From NCBI GenBank assembly GCA_016903695.1, contig JADQBB010000015.1, positions 23,102-87,101 on the forward strand: a stretch of 64,000 nucleotides of DNA. Reading direction: 5' to 3'. The DNA comes from Chlorogloea purpurea SAG 13.99 (GTDB lineage Bacteria; Cyanobacteriota; Cyanobacteriia; Cyanobacteriales; Microcystaceae). Below, in pieces: positions 19,039 to 28,449 of this stretch (position 1 is the stretch's first letter; each line of letters opens with the position of its first letter). The position numbers and the translations under genes are program-made. Below the pieces are notes generated by a model. That model searched no databases, was not told where the DNA came from, and was given only the letters and a program-made list of their open reading frames with translations.

Positions 19039-19506
19039 CTATAGCACCTTGTGAGTATGGGAATGTTGTTTCACATTATCATCGTTGCCCACTATGTGAA
19101 CGCTATTGAGAACGCGCTTCCTATCGGTGGAATAGTTCACATCTTCCCGCGATGTGCCCAGGGGGATGAACTCTTGAGCGTCGGGGTGAGTTTTGTAAGT
19201 GCGGGTAGCAGCGATCGCTCTCTCGTCAAAACTATCGCAGAATTGAGAGTGGGGGGGAAATTCTGCGGGTATAGTGGGGACACCATCGATAAAAAGCTGA
19301 CCGAGGGATTTAGCACAAGCCAATCGATAGGAAGTGGGAATGCCTTTAACGATCGCTTCTATGGCCGCCGAAGGGATAGGCTCGATAATCTCTACAGATT
19401 GTAACTCGCCCTCCTCCTTCAAAAAACAGGTAGCCAAGCCGAAAACACAGTAATCATCCCCTGACACATCAGGGGCATCCATAAATAAATCTGCCATTGT
19501 CGTCAT
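19039..19506 (-). CDS. conserved-looking protein of unknown function
   Basis: A 155-residue soluble protein without signal peptide or membrane segment. It contains YCVFGLATCFLKEEGELQSV and PSAAIEAIVKGIPTSY, and ends in a His-rich tail (KQHSHTHKVL). I do not recognise the family. It is 12 nt upstream of the GST gene on the same strand, suggesting a two-gene operon. The His-rich tail might bind metal, but that is speculation. Confidence 0.6.
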   Translation of the reverse strand: MTTMADLFMDAPDVSGDDYCVFGLATCFLKEEGELQSVEIIEPIPSAAIEAIVKGIPTSYRLACAKSLGQLFIDGVPTIPAEFPPHSQFCDSFDERAIAATRTYKTHPDAQEFIPLGTSREDVNYSTDRKRVLNSVHIVGNDDNVKQHSHTHKVL

Positions 19507-19636
19507 CGTGGTGAAGAGATTCTTCTAGATCATAAGCAAAGAATCAGGGGTAAATTGTTATGAGTTAGAAAACTTTACGCTACGCTTATCTCAAAAGTAG
19601 CCTAGACTAAAGTATATCGAATTGTTTCCCTAACCA

Positions 19637-20278
19637 ATGACTAATATTTCCTTTATCATCGTAGAAGACCACGATTTAACTAGGATTGCCTTGAATAATG
19701 CCCTATCCCAATACCGACAACTTGATTGCTTAGGTGAAGCCAATAGTGGCAAAAAAGGCTTACGGCTGACCGAACAAATGGAACCGGATGTAGTGCTTGT
19801 CGATCTAGATTTACCGGATATTGACGGCATAGAGTTGACAAGAAAGCTAAAACATTTGAGAAAACCCCCTAAAGTTCTCATTTTGACCGCACACGAACAC
19901 GAAAATCAAATTTTAGAAGTATTCGCCGCGGGTGCTGACTCTTACTGTCTGAAAACACAGAGTATGGATGTGTTAGTACAAGCCATGAAATACACCGCCG
20001 AGGGTAACGCTTGGATCGATCCGAAAATCGCCAAGGTAATTCTCAATCGCAGCCAAAATAATATTCCCGGGGCAATAGTGGATTACGACCTGACCGATCG
20101 AGAACTTCAAGTATTGCAATTAATTGTAGACGGATGTTCTAATGCCGAGATAGCTGATAAATTAGAGATCACCATCGGTACGGTGAAAACCCACGTACGA
20201 AATATTCTCACGAAATTATCGGCGAGCGATCGAACTCAAGCTGCGGTCAGAGCCTTACGTTGCGGGTTAGTCCATTAA
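19637..20278 (+). CDS. NarL/LuxR-family response regulator
   Basis: A 213-residue two-domain regulator. Receiver at about 1-120 with acidic residues E10-D11, phosphoacceptor D56 (VVLVDLDLPDIDGIE) and a conserved Lys in YCLKTQ; LuxR-type helix-turn-helix at about 148-210 (LTDRELQVLQLIVDGCSNAE, then TIGTVKTHVRNILTKL). It should bind DNA as a dimer after phosphorylation. No histidine kinase is adjacent, as is common in cyanobacteria. It lies 33 nt before the aldehyde dehydrogenase gene on the same strand. Confidence 0.88.
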   Translation: MTNISFIIVEDHDLTRIALNNALSQYRQLDCLGEANSGKKGLRLTEQMEPDVVLVDLDLPDIDGIELTRKLKHLRKPPKVLILTAHEHENQILEVFAAGADSYCLKTQSMDVLVQAMKYTAEGNAWIDPKIAKVILNRSQNNIPGAIVDYDLTDRELQVLQLIVDGCSNAEIADKLEITIGTVKTHVRNILTKLSASDRTQAAVRALRCGLVH

Positions 20279-20310
20279 AATAATAAAGACTATACCCTAC
20301 GGTAGCGACC

Positions 20311-21684
20311 ATGCTCAGCACTATTCCCAAGATAGAGAACCTCAGACGGTTTTTCCAAACGGAGGCGACTAAACCTCTGGAATTGCGTCGGCAAAATTTA
20401 GAGAAACTCAAAAATCTAGTTAGCGATAATCAAGAGGAGATATTAAAAGCCCTCAAAGCCGATTTAAACAAACCAGAATTAGAAGGCTATCTAGAAATTG
20501 CCGCGGTTAACCAAGAAATTAACCATACTCTCAAGCATTTGAAAACTTGGGCCAAACCCCAGAAAGTCAAAAATTCTCTGAGTCAATTTCCCTCCTCTGC
20601 TTGGGTGTATCCAGAGCCTCTAGGAGTAGTGTTGATCATCGGGCCGTGGAATTACCCTTTTTCCCTGCTAATCACCCCGTTAATCGGGGCGATAGCGGGC
20701 GGTAACTGTAGTGTTCTCAAGCCGTCAGAATTCGCCCCCCACACATCCCGACTCGTTGCCAATCTTCTCAACGAAAATTTTCCCCCGGAATATATCCAGG
20801 TGATTGAAGGCGGAGTCGAGACGAGTCAAGAATTATTACGGGAAAAATACGACCATATTTTCTTCACCGGCGGCACTTCCATCGGTAAGATCATCATGGC
20901 AGAAGCCGCCAAACACTTGACTCCCGTTACTTTAGAATTGGGCGGGAAAAGTCCCTGTATTGTCGATCGAGACATAAATGTAAGCGAGGCCGCAGCGCGT
21001 ATCACCTGGGGTAAGTTTCTCAACGCCGGACAGACCTGTATAGCCCCCGATTATCTCTTGGTACATAACAGCCGTCAAGAGGAATTTATCGAGTCCCTTA
21101 TGGGCTATATAGAGCGCTTTTACGGCGATGACCCCCAAAATAGCCCCGATTATGCCCGCATCATCCACGAGAAACAATTCGATCGTCTCTGTGGTTATTT
21201 AGCCCATGGTAGAATCATCATCGGCGGACAAAGCGATCGAGAATCTCGCTATATTGCGCCCACGGTGATCACCGATTTATCTTTTGACTCTCCCATTATG
21301 GAAGAGGAAATTTTCGGCCCGATTCTACCCGTCTTCGGCTACGACGATTTGAGCGAAGCGATCGATTACATCAATAGTCGTCCGAAACCCTTGGCTCTTT
21401 ATTTATTCTCTAACGATAAGTTCAAACAAGATCAAGTTCTCGGTCGTACCTCTTCAGGAGGAGTCTGTATTAACGACACCATCATGCACGTCGGGGTTAA
21501 CTCTTTGCCCTTCGGCGGTGTCGGTGAAAGCGGCATCGGTCGTTATCACGGCAAATATACCTTCGACACCTTCGTGCATTATAAAAGCGTATTGAAAAAG
21601 ACTTTTTTGGGCGATGGTAATTGGCGTTATCCGCCCTACGGAAATCGCCTTTCCCGTCTTAAACCCCTGTTCAAATTCTTTTAA
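20311..21684 (+). CDS. aldehyde dehydrogenase (family 3 type)
   Basis: A 457-residue NAD(P)+-dependent aldehyde dehydrogenase with catalytic C243 (NAGQTCIAPDY), general base E209 (TLELGGKSP), IIGPWNYPF and EEEIFGPILPVFGYDDL. The Leu/Lys/Arg-rich C-terminus resembles the membrane-associating tail of family 3 enzymes. Cyanobacterial members oxidise long-chain aldehydes or apocarotenals. Its stop codon lies in a perfect AT-rich inverted repeat (21683-21709). Confidence 0.88.
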   Translation: MLSTIPKIENLRRFFQTEATKPLELRRQNLEKLKNLVSDNQEEILKALKADLNKPELEGYLEIAAVNQEINHTLKHLKTWAKPQKVKNSLSQFPSSAWVYPEPLGVVLIIGPWNYPFSLLITPLIGAIAGGNCSVLKPSEFAPHTSRLVANLLNENFPPEYIQVIEGGVETSQELLREKYDHIFFTGGTSIGKIIMAEAAKHLTPVTLELGGKSPCIVDRDINVSEAAARITWGKFLNAGQTCIAPDYLLVHNSRQEEFIESLMGYIERFYGDDPQNSPDYARIIHEKQFDRLCGYLAHGRIIIGGQSDRESRYIAPTVITDLSFDSPIMEEEIFGPILPVFGYDDLSEAIDYINSRPKPLALYLFSNDKFKQDQVLGRTSSGGVCINDTIMHVGVNSLPFGGVGESGIGRYHGKYTFDTFVHYKSVLKKTFLGDGNWRYPPYGNRLSRLKPLFKFF

Positions 21685-21709
21685 TTAAGTATTGACAAAA
21701 TACTTAATT
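21683..21709. other. AT-rich perfect inverted repeat upstream of fba
   Basis: Eleven base pairs (AATTAAGTATT against AATACTTAATT) flank a 5-nt loop. The repeat starts at the aldehyde dehydrogenase stop codon and contains TTGACA at 21692-21697. It could be a weak terminator, an operator, or hold the -35 box of the aldolase promoter. Confidence 0.5.
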
Positions 21710-21829
21710 CGTGCCATAAAAATCTGTTAGTCAAAATGTGAAAACTATCTTAAGATTAACAGATAAGAGAAGTAACTTTCTTGACTAAATAGAAAACAAT
21801 TAATCGGAAATACTTTAGGAGGAAAACAT

Positions 21830-22909
21830 ATGGCGCTCGTACCTATGCGGTTGCTTTTAGATCACGCGGCTGAACACGGATACGGAATTCCAGCGTATAA
21901 CGTCAATAATATGGAGCAGATTCAAGCGATCATGCAGGCTGCTCAAGAAACCGACAGCCCGGTAATCTTACAAGCATCTCGCGGCGCGCGGAAATATGCG
22001 GGGGAGAACTTCTTACGTCATTTAATCTTAGCTGCAGTGGAAACCTACCCACATATTCCCATCGTCATGCACCAAGACCACGGGAACGAGCCTGCAACCT
22101 GCTACACCGCCATTAAAAACGGTTTCACCAGCGTGATGATGGATGGTTCCTTAGAAGCCGACGCGAAAACTCCCGCTAGCTATGAATACAACGTCAACGT
22201 TACCTTAGAAGTAGTAAAAGTGGCTCACGCCATCGGTGCTAGTGTAGAAGGCGAACTTGGCTGTTTAGGTTCTCTAGAAACCGGCAAAGGCGAAGCGGAA
22301 GACGGCCACGGTTTTGAAGGCGAATTGGATCACTCCATGCTGTTAACCGACCCCGATGAAGCGGTAGACTTCGTAGAACGTACACAGGTAGACGCTTTAG
22401 CAGTTGCGATCGGCACCAGCCACGGCGCTTACAAATTCACCCGCAAACCCACAGGGGAAATCCTCGCTATCAGCAGGATCGAAGAAATTCACCGCCGCTT
22501 ACCCAATACTCACCTGGTAATGCACGGTTCTTCTTCCGTACCTCAAGACCTCATTGAAATCATCAACGCTAACGGTGGCGCTATCCCCGAAACCTACGGT
22601 GTACCCGTTGAAGAGATTCAAAAAGGTATTAAGAGCGGTGTTCGTAAAATCAATATCGACACCGACAACCGTTTAGCTATCACCGCCGCGGTTCGTGAAG
22701 CTTTAGCCAAAGATGCTAAAGAGTTCGATCCCCGCCACTTCCTGAAACCTTCGATCAAATATATGCAGAAGGTTTGCGCAGATCGTTACAACTCTTTCGG
22801 AACCGCCGGAAACGCCAGCAAAATCAAACAAGTAAGCTTAGAAGAATACGCGGCTAAATACGCTAAAGGCGAACTCAACGCCACTATTAAAAAAGCAGTG
22901 GGTGTATAG
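21830..22909 (+). CDS. fba: class II fructose-bisphosphate aldolase
   Basis: A 359-residue zinc-dependent aldolase of the Calvin-cycle type (CbbA/FbaA). Visible are zinc-ligand regions [20 protein letters not shown] and [14 protein letters not shown], and the phosphate-binding NIDTDNRLA. It condenses dihydroxyacetone phosphate with glyceraldehyde 3-phosphate (or erythrose 4-phosphate). AGGAGG lies 7-8 nt upstream of the ATG, and smooth codon use suits a highly expressed gene. A strong terminator follows. Confidence 0.93.
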   Translation: MALVPMRLLLDHAAEHGYGIPAYNVNNMEQIQAIMQAAQETDSPVILQASRGARKYAGENFLRHLILAAVETYPHIPIVMHQDHGNEPATCYTAIKNGFTSVMMDGSLEADAKTPASYEYNVNVTLEVVKVAHAIGASVEGELGCLGSLETGKGEAEDGHGFEGELDHSMLLTDPDEAVDFVERTQVDALAVAIGTSHGAYKFTRKPTGEILAISRIEEIHRRLPNTHLVMHGSSSVPQDLIEIINANGGAIPETYGVPVEEIQKGIKSGVRKINIDTDNRLAITAAVREALAKDAKEFDPRHFLKPSIKYMQKVCADRYNSFGTAGNASKIKQVSLEEYAAKYAKGELNATIKKAVGV

Positions 22910-22931
22910 TTAACTTCTAATCACCCGATGG

Positions 22932-22957
22932 GGGTAGTCTTCGGGGCTACCCTTTTT
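22932..22957 (+). terminator. Rho-independent terminator of fba
   Basis: GGGTAG at 22932-22937 pairs with CTACCC at 22947-22952 around a loop containing TCTTCGGGG, and is followed at once by TTTTTT. It lies 22 nt after the aldolase stop. The convergent Uma2 gene ends at its edge. Confidence 0.85.
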
Positions 22958-23526
22958 TATGGGCTTTCAAATATCATTTTCGGTGTTAACTTTATTTCCG
23001 AAAAAGTAGGAGAAACAATTTCTGCTTCTTTTTCGTATTGGGTTACTTCATAAAATCCAGAGACTAAAGTTAAAATCGAAACTTTCAAGGCAAGGGGATC
23101 GATAATCCAATATTCATTTATGCCGCTAACGGCGTACTCGGAACGTTTGTAACGATAATCGTGATCGCTATTACCAGGGCTGACGATTTCTATGGCTAAA
23201 ATTGGTGGTGATTCCATGACAGCCGATCGCATGGTTTTAAGTTCTTGACATTGTGAGCCATCGATAATTATTAGATCGGGTATTCTCGATTTATTCCTGT
23301 CTGTCCGAACTCCCACATTACCTGGCATAATTTTCCATTCTAAATTTAGCCTTTTTATTTCTAGGACTAAAAACTCTGTCAGAAAACATAGTATTAAAGC
23401 ATGAAAACCGCTAGCGGGAGGCATAGGAATTAATTCACCGTTAAATAACTCGTACTTTGTATCTGTACCGTCATCGTATTCTAGATACTCTTCAAAAGAG
23501 TATAATTTTTTGCGTACAGCCACCAT
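22957..23526 (-). CDS. Uma2-family (DUF820) protein
   Basis: A 189-residue PD-(D/E)XK-fold protein. It has YSFEEYLEYDDGTDTKYELF, RIPDLIIIDGSQ with the predicted catalytic Asp, PPILAIEIVSPGNSDHDYRY with the Glu, and EYWIIDPLALKVSILTL. It is a different subgroup from the copy at 17901-18470 (only the core motifs match), so the two are not a recent duplication. Confidence 0.85.
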   Translation of the reverse strand: MVAVRKKLYSFEEYLEYDDGTDTKYELFNGELIPMPPASGFHALILCFLTEFLVLEIKRLNLEWKIMPGNVGVRTDRNKSRIPDLIIIDGSQCQELKTMRSAVMESPPILAIEIVSPGNSDHDYRYKRSEYAVSGINEYWIIDPLALKVSILTLVSGFYEVTQYEKEAEIVSPTFSEIKLTPKMIFESP

Positions 23527-23579
23527 ATTATCTCAGACCTGAAGGAATAATATAATAATTACCAGTATATCTCTACTAT

Positions 23580-24308
23580 CTAATCCCGATCGAGGGAACT
23601 TAGCGCCTGTTCGTGAATAAACTTCAGTCTGTTAGTTAATTCCGCGTTTAATTTCACCGTCGCCCGTTTGATGGAAGCGGCATTAATAAACTCTTTCACA
23701 TTTATCGGCTCACCGATTTTCAGGTTAACTTTAGAATGCCACTTAGGGTAAGGTCGATCGTACCACACACTCACGGGCAAAATTTTAATCTCCGAATCAG
23801 GGTGTAAAGTTTCCACCTCTAAAGCAATACGAGCTACACCAGGCTTGAGAGGATGTACCGATTCATCGCGAAAAATACCGCCTTCGGGAAAGATAACCAC
23901 CATTTCTCCCTGTGAAAGTAAGTCGATGCTGTAGGCGACACTACTCAAGCCAGGATGATCGGTATTAACGGGAAACCCACCCATACGCTTCACGAACCAG
24001 CCCTGTAAACCCTTCATCTCGTTAGCCGACACCATGAATCGCAAATCCCGCCCTGTAATTAACCTACCTACCGCGTAGGGGATAACTAGAGCATCCCAGC
24101 GAGAACGATGTAGAGGCGCCACGATCACGGGCCCTTCGAGGGGAATATTTTCCCTCCCCGTGACATTTACCTCGTCGAAATAACTGGGAATCACACCATA
24201 AGAAGCTAGGGGGTAAAGTATGCGAGTTAGCCAAGGATTAATTTTTGACTCAATTTCCGGGAGGTTTTTCGGTACTAGGGGTGCTTCTGTAGGAGAAACT
24301 TGGGTCAT
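23580..24308 (-). CDS. plsC: 1-acyl-sn-glycerol-3-phosphate acyltransferase
   Basis: A 242-residue acyltransferase with the HX4D active-site motif (H67-D72, PLHRSRWDAL), a glycine/arginine substrate block (FVKRMGGFPVN) and FPEGGIFRDES. It transfers an acyl chain to lysophosphatidic acid in membrane lipid synthesis. Cyanobacteria usually carry more than one PlsC-like protein, so this could be the minor one. It stands alone on its strand, 53 nt from the Uma2 gene. Confidence 0.85.
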   Translation of the reverse strand: MTQVSPTEAPLVPKNLPEIESKINPWLTRILYPLASYGVIPSYFDEVNVTGRENIPLEGPVIVAPLHRSRWDALVIPYAVGRLITGRDLRFMVSANEMKGLQGWFVKRMGGFPVNTDHPGLSSVAYSIDLLSQGEMVVIFPEGGIFRDESVHPLKPGVARIALEVETLHPDSEIKILPVSVWYDRPYPKWHSKVNLKIGEPINVKEFINAASIKRATVKLNAELTNRLKFIHEQALSSLDRD

Positions 24309-24407
24309 GGTGGGAATTAATTCTTTTGTCCTAGTTACTACTCTAATCGGAAAATTATCGGGTGTAACCCCTATAAGGACAGTTACCTAACTGTCTTGTT
24401 CAGAAAA

Positions 24408-25427
24408 TCAATTTTCTTCCAAGGAAGGAACACGGCCCAATAGGTTCCGTAACAAACCGGGTAACTTTTCTCTCTGATTGATGAGATAGATACTGACGAG
24501 AGTTAACAAAACTCCCCCCCACTGTAAAAAACTCAAACTCTCCCCTAAAAATAAATTACCGAAACTCAGGGCGAAGACGGGGGTTAAAAAAGTCAAAGAA
24601 CTTAAACTTGTTAGATTACCGCTACTGGCTAGATAAAAGAAGATCCCGTAAGCGATCGCACTCCCGAACACGGTGGCGTAACTCAACCCCAACCATCCCT
24701 GTAAAGTAATGCCCTGCCACTGCCCGGATTCCCACAATAACGAACCCAATAATAAAGGTAATCCCCCCCAGATCATGTGCCATCCGGTAGCGACGATCGG
24801 ATCATTATGCCTGCACACGTAGCGGATCATCACCGTACCCACTGCCATCGATAGAGATGCCAGTAGCATGAATAATTCGCCGCTGTTCAATAATTCGGCG
24901 GCACTGAAACTGATCGTCAGACCATGACCCCCGATTAAATCATAGAACCAACGATCGGGCAAACCGATCAAGCTAATTCCCAGAATCCCGAAAGCCAAAC
25001 CTATCCAGCCCCATAAGCCGATCACCTCGCCGAATAACCAACTAGACATCAAAGCCACCGCTAGAGGTTGAGAATCGATGATCACCGAACCCAAACCCGC
25101 CCCGGTGCGATTCAAGCCCTCTGCTAGAAAACCTTGGAATAAAGTGCCATCTATCAGGGAAAATAAAGCGATCCACGCCCAAGCCGTTAAAGTTTTGGGG
25201 CCTGGACGACCCAAGATCATGCCCACGGCTAAAACTAATAAACCCGCAGGTATTAAGCGAACACTCGCCATGAATAGGGGCGTAGTGGTATCCAGTACCC
25301 CTTTCATCGCCACCATCGCCGTACCCCAGAGGAAAAAAGGCGCGATCAGTAATAACGATGAACTGGGGCTGGTTGGTTTTTTAATTTCTTCTATCATTAA
25401 GTCTTGGGGAATAGATGGGTCGCTCAT
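24408..25427 (-). CDS. EamA/DMT-family transporter
   Basis: A 339-residue inner-membrane protein with about ten hydrophobic helices arranged as two EamA repeats; the second ends in LSSLTFLTPVFALSFGNLFLGE, typical of the family. It is probably an exporter of metabolites or amino acids, substrate unknown. A loop of about 25 residues in the middle (WFYDLIGGHGLTISFSAAEL) separates the repeats. It is divergent from the TIGR03643 gene at 25490. Confidence 0.85.
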   Translation of the reverse strand: MSDPSIPQDLMIEEIKKPTSPSSSLLLIAPFFLWGTAMVAMKGVLDTTTPLFMASVRLIPAGLLVLAVGMILGRPGPKTLTAWAWIALFSLIDGTLFQGFLAEGLNRTGAGLGSVIIDSQPLAVALMSSWLFGEVIGLWGWIGLAFGILGISLIGLPDRWFYDLIGGHGLTISFSAAELLNSGELFMLLASLSMAVGTVMIRYVCRHNDPIVATGWHMIWGGLPLLLGSLLWESGQWQGITLQGWLGLSYATVFGSAIAYGIFFYLASSGNLTSLSSLTFLTPVFALSFGNLFLGESLSFLQWGGVLLTLVSIYLINQREKLPGLLRNLLGRVPSLEEN

Positions 25428-25489
25428 CTCAATTGTATACTTTTGTTAAGAGACGGCAAAAAAGAAATTAAAGAACTCGTTAAAGAATT

Positions 25490-25744
25490 ATGGATTTCGC
25501 CCATTTATCACCGGAAGACATAGACAGGATCGTAGAGATGGCTTGGGAAGACAGAACGAGTTTCGAGGCCATAGAAACGCAGTTTAATCTATCGGAATCA
25601 GAAACGATCGCCCTGATGCGTCGGGAGATGAAAGCCTCTAGCTTTAAAATGTGGCGAAAACGAGTATCCGGGAGAAAAACCAAACATCAAAAGCTCAGAA
25701 ATTCTGCCCCTACTCGCTTTAAATCTGCCAATCAGAAAACCTGA
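25490..25744 (+). CDS. TIGR03643 family protein
   Basis: An 84-residue protein matching the TIGR03643 family: HLSPEDIDRIVEMAWEDRTS, then FEAIETQFNLSESETIALMR and SSFKMWRKRVSGRKTKH. It looks like a small helix-turn-helix-like fold with a very basic tail, so nucleic-acid binding is possible. The function is not established. Confidence 0.8.
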   Translation: MDFAHLSPEDIDRIVEMAWEDRTSFEAIETQFNLSESETIALMRREMKASSFKMWRKRVSGRKTKHQKLRNSAPTRFKSANQKT

Positions 25745-25824
25745 ACTATAACGATCGATAGATAAAAATTTTTCTAGAGGCTGTTGATAATAAAAATAAC
25801 CACCATAGAGATTATTTTTACAAG

Positions 25825-26574
25825 ATGATTGTCAACCAAGCACAAACCGGATGGGAGATTATTTATCATCGCGCCCATGCCTTATTAGCCGCACAAATTG
25901 CGGGACATTGGGATAGAAAAAATGCTCCCGCCAGACTGTACGAGACCATAGCGGCGATTTCCCATCACGACGATCTAGAGAAAGAATGGGAAGGAAATCA
26001 CCTTACCGATGCCGGTGCGCCGATGGATTTCACTTTAGGGAAGAACTCCGATGAAACCGCTCTGAAAATGTGGCAGAAACACATAGAAAATGCCCGTTAT
26101 CGCGGTCGTTGGGTGACGTTACTGACCAGTTACCACCTCGTTTATTTGAACCAGGATAAATGGGAAGCATCGAAAGAATGGGGTCAGTTTTTAAAAGAAC
26201 AGGTGAAGTTACAAGAAAAGTGGCGCAAGGAATTGGGGATAGATAAAGACGAAGCCGAGAGAGCCTATCAATTCATGGGCTGGTGCGATCGATTATCCTT
26301 GATCCTTGCCCAGAAAAAAATCCCCGACGCAGGTAGGGCTTTAGAAATAACGAGCGGCATCGATGGCGTCCGTTATGACTTGCGAGAGTTACCCGATGGC
26401 AAATTAACCGTCGAGCCTTGGTGCTTTGAAGAAGAATTTACCGTGAATGTGGAAGCTGCTTACTTGGAACAACTACAATTTAAGAGCAATGAAGAGCTGG
26501 TGCAGGCTTTACAATCGGCACCGGTGCAAATTTTAGAGTGGACTTTCACGAAGGATAATGGTAAAAAATCTTAA
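25825..26574 (+). CDS. DUF3891 family protein
   Basis: A 249-residue soluble protein of the DUF3891 family (WEIIYHRAHALLAAQIAGHW, AAISHHDDLEKEWEG, FMGWCDRLSLILAQKKIP). The His/Asp-rich helices (HRAH, HHDD) resemble a metal-binding HD-type site, so a hydrolase is possible, but no activity is established. It is 42 nt upstream of cobB on the same strand. Confidence 0.8.
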   Translation: MIVNQAQTGWEIIYHRAHALLAAQIAGHWDRKNAPARLYETIAAISHHDDLEKEWEGNHLTDAGAPMDFTLGKNSDETALKMWQKHIENARYRGRWVTLLTSYHLVYLNQDKWEASKEWGQFLKEQVKLQEKWRKELGIDKDEAERAYQFMGWCDRLSLILAQKKIPDAGRALEITSGIDGVRYDLRELPDGKLTVEPWCFEEEFTVNVEAAYLEQLQFKSNEELVQALQSAPVQILEWTFTKDNGKKS

Positions 26575-26616
26575 CCGCACTAGGTTAATTACAGCCAGCG
26601 AACATTTACTGCGCCC

Positions 26617-27990
26617 ATGACGTTAATAATCGCCGGGGAGAGGAGCGGCGTGGGTAAAACCACCGTAACTTTAGCCCTATTAGCATTTTTAACCCGTCAA
26701 GGTTATCGGGTGCAGTCTTTCAAAGTGGGGCCCGATTATATCGACCCCATGTTTCACACTAAAGTAACGGGCATACCCTGCCGTAATCTCGACCCGATTT
26801 TAACAGGAGAAAGTTACGTGCGAGATTGTTACGCCACTTACAGCGGCAACGGTGATTTAAGCCTGATAGAGGGAGTGATGGGATTGTACGACGGGGTAAG
26901 GTTTCCAAGTGTGGCTTCGCCCCTACCGGACTACGCCAGTACCGCCCATATCGCTCGGTTGTTAAATTTACCGGTGGTCTTAGTTATAGACTGTAGCCGT
27001 TTATCCGGCTCGGTGGCAGCGATTGTACAGGGATACCGCAGCCTCGATCCTAGTCTATATATTATGGGGGTGATTCTTAATAAAGTGGCGAGCGATCGAC
27101 ATCTGATTCTGTTAAAAGCAGCGTTAGAGGCGGTAGAGATGCCTATCTTGGGAGTGTTGCGTCGCCACGATCTCACTATACCCGATCGCCATCTGGGACT
27201 GATACCCACCGCGGAAATTCCCCAGATAGACGAATTATTCGACAAGCTGGCGACACTAGCGGACGATAGTTTCGATTGGGAGAAGATTTTACCCCGGTTG
27301 GTAAGTGATCATCAGGGCCCGATAGGGGCTACCGTTGCGGGGCCCAAAAAAGTGAGAATTGGCGTGGCTTACGATCGAGCCTTTAATTTTTACTATCAAG
27401 ACAATCTCGACATCTTGCAAAAACTGGGGGCGGAAATAGTTCCATGGAGTCCCCTAAAGGATGCAAGCTTACCAGAAAACATCGGCGGATTGTATCTGGG
27501 TGGCGGGTTTCCCGAAGTTTTCGCCGCCGAGTTAGCCTGGAATCAACCTCTGCGCCAACAATTAAAGGTAGCGATTCAAAAGGGCTTGCCCTGTTACGCC
27601 GAGTGTGGGGGATTGATGTATTTATGCGAACATCTACAAGACTTTGACGGGAAAATCTGGCCGATGGTGGGAGTGTTACCAACCCGTAGTATTATGAGCC
27701 GGAAATTAACCCTCGGATACCGTCAAGGCCAAGCCAAGACAGCAACTTGTGTCATCGAATCCTCGATCTCCGTCTGGGGACACGAATTTCATCACTCCCA
27801 TTTAAGTGTTTTACCCACCTCTCCCCTTTACCGATCCCAGTCCCTCGATGGAGTTGTCAACTATGAGGGCTGGGCATTACATCGGGTTCACGCTTCCTAC
27901 TTACACCTGCACTTCGGCGGGTGCGAACATATCGCCCGAAAATTTATCAATTCTTGTGTTGTCGATTTCGGGATCGATACGCTAACCTAA
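26617..27990 (+). CDS. cbiA: cobyrinate a,c-diamide synthase
   Basis: A 457-residue CobB/CbiA enzyme. The N-terminal ATPase has the P-loop GERSGVGKTTVTLAL and GVMGLYDG. The C-terminal class I glutamine amidotransferase has GGLYLGGGFPE and nucleophile C330 (CYAECGGLMYL), with the His near GHEFHHS. It amidates cobyrinate side chains a and c in B12 synthesis. I see no cobalamin riboswitch upstream. It is followed by a structured non-coding region. Confidence 0.9.
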   Translation: MTLIIAGERSGVGKTTVTLALLAFLTRQGYRVQSFKVGPDYIDPMFHTKVTGIPCRNLDPILTGESYVRDCYATYSGNGDLSLIEGVMGLYDGVRFPSVASPLPDYASTAHIARLLNLPVVLVIDCSRLSGSVAAIVQGYRSLDPSLYIMGVILNKVASDRHLILLKAALEAVEMPILGVLRRHDLTIPDRHLGLIPTAEIPQIDELFDKLATLADDSFDWEKILPRLVSDHQGPIGATVAGPKKVRIGVAYDRAFNFYYQDNLDILQKLGAEIVPWSPLKDASLPENIGGLYLGGGFPEVFAAELAWNQPLRQQLKVAIQKGLPCYAECGGLMYLCEHLQDFDGKIWPMVGVLPTRSIMSRKLTLGYRQGQAKTATCVIESSISVWGHEFHHSHLSVLPTSPLYRSQSLDGVVNYEGWALHRVHASYLHLHFGGCEHIARKFINSCVVDFGIDTLT

Positions 27991-28017
27991 GAAGTATAAG
28001 TTCTATAAGCAATTCCG

Positions 28018-28221
28018 TTCAGGGAGTATAGGAGGTGATGCCCATGATAGAAAGTAGTATAACCATGGGTCAATTGATTAGTGAAAGCCGGCTGTGCGCC
28101 GGAGCAGTCCTCTAGACCCACTGTCTAACAAGTTTTAGACTAGCTGGAGTTCCTTCCGGCAGTTAGGTACTAATCGAATGACCCGCTACACCGCCCCCGC
28201 TAACCTAGTTAGTGGGGGCGG
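28018..28221 (+). ncRNA. candidate structured RNA or mRNA leader between cobB and the porin gene
   Basis: This 204-nt region holds four hairpins in series. Stem A pairs CCCATG 28041-28046 with CATGGG 28064-28069. Stem B pairs CCGGC 28088-28092 with GCCGG 28098-28102. Stem C pairs GTCTAA 28123-28128 with TTAGAC 28135-28140. Stem D is 13 bp with one G-U pair (28191-28203 with 28209-28221). A strong AGGAGG and a 23-codon ORF run through A and B. I do not match it to 6S, tmRNA, SRP RNA, RNase P or a known riboswitch. It may be an independent RNA or a leader; the boundaries are approximate. Confidence 0.5.
28044..28115 (+). CDS. 23-residue leader-like peptide ORF
   Basis: ATG at 28044 lies 8 nt after AGGAGG (28030-28035), one of the best ribosome sites in the window, and reads MIESSITMGQLISESRLC then AGAVL before TAG at 28113. 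A second in-frame ATG lies at 28038. The coding frame runs through hairpins A and B, so ribosome passage would reshape the RNA, as in attenuation leaders. It may be a regulatory uORF or a real micropeptide; I do not recognise it. Confidence 0.4.
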   Translation: MIESSITMGQLISESRLCAGAVL

Positions 28222-28383
28222 ATAGTATGGTGGGAAAAATTTAAGAAAGATTTTTCAACCAAAAATAAATCTGGGGCGCTATAGTGAGATTACGAAAATA
28301 CACAAAACGGGCCCGTTGAGAAAAAAATCAAAAATTGTCAACAAAACTCGATCGAGTGTATCGTTCTAGCAGGTTAACCTGTG

Positions 28384-28389
28384 TATAAT
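28384..28389 (+). promoter_or_regulatory. candidate -10 box of the porin promoter
   Basis: A perfect TATAAT, 60 nt before the porin ATG. I see no clear -35 element at the proper distance, so an activator may be needed. The predicted leader would be about 55 nt. Confidence 0.45.
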
Positions 28390-28449
28390 AAAAAAAAGGT
28401 CAGACTATAAATCTTGTAGTCCAATCTAAAGGTGTGAGGAAAAACAACA

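Noticed and set aside
26575..26616. Cobalamin riboswitch before cobB
   Set aside because: The gap is 42 nt, too short, and no B12-box sequence is present.
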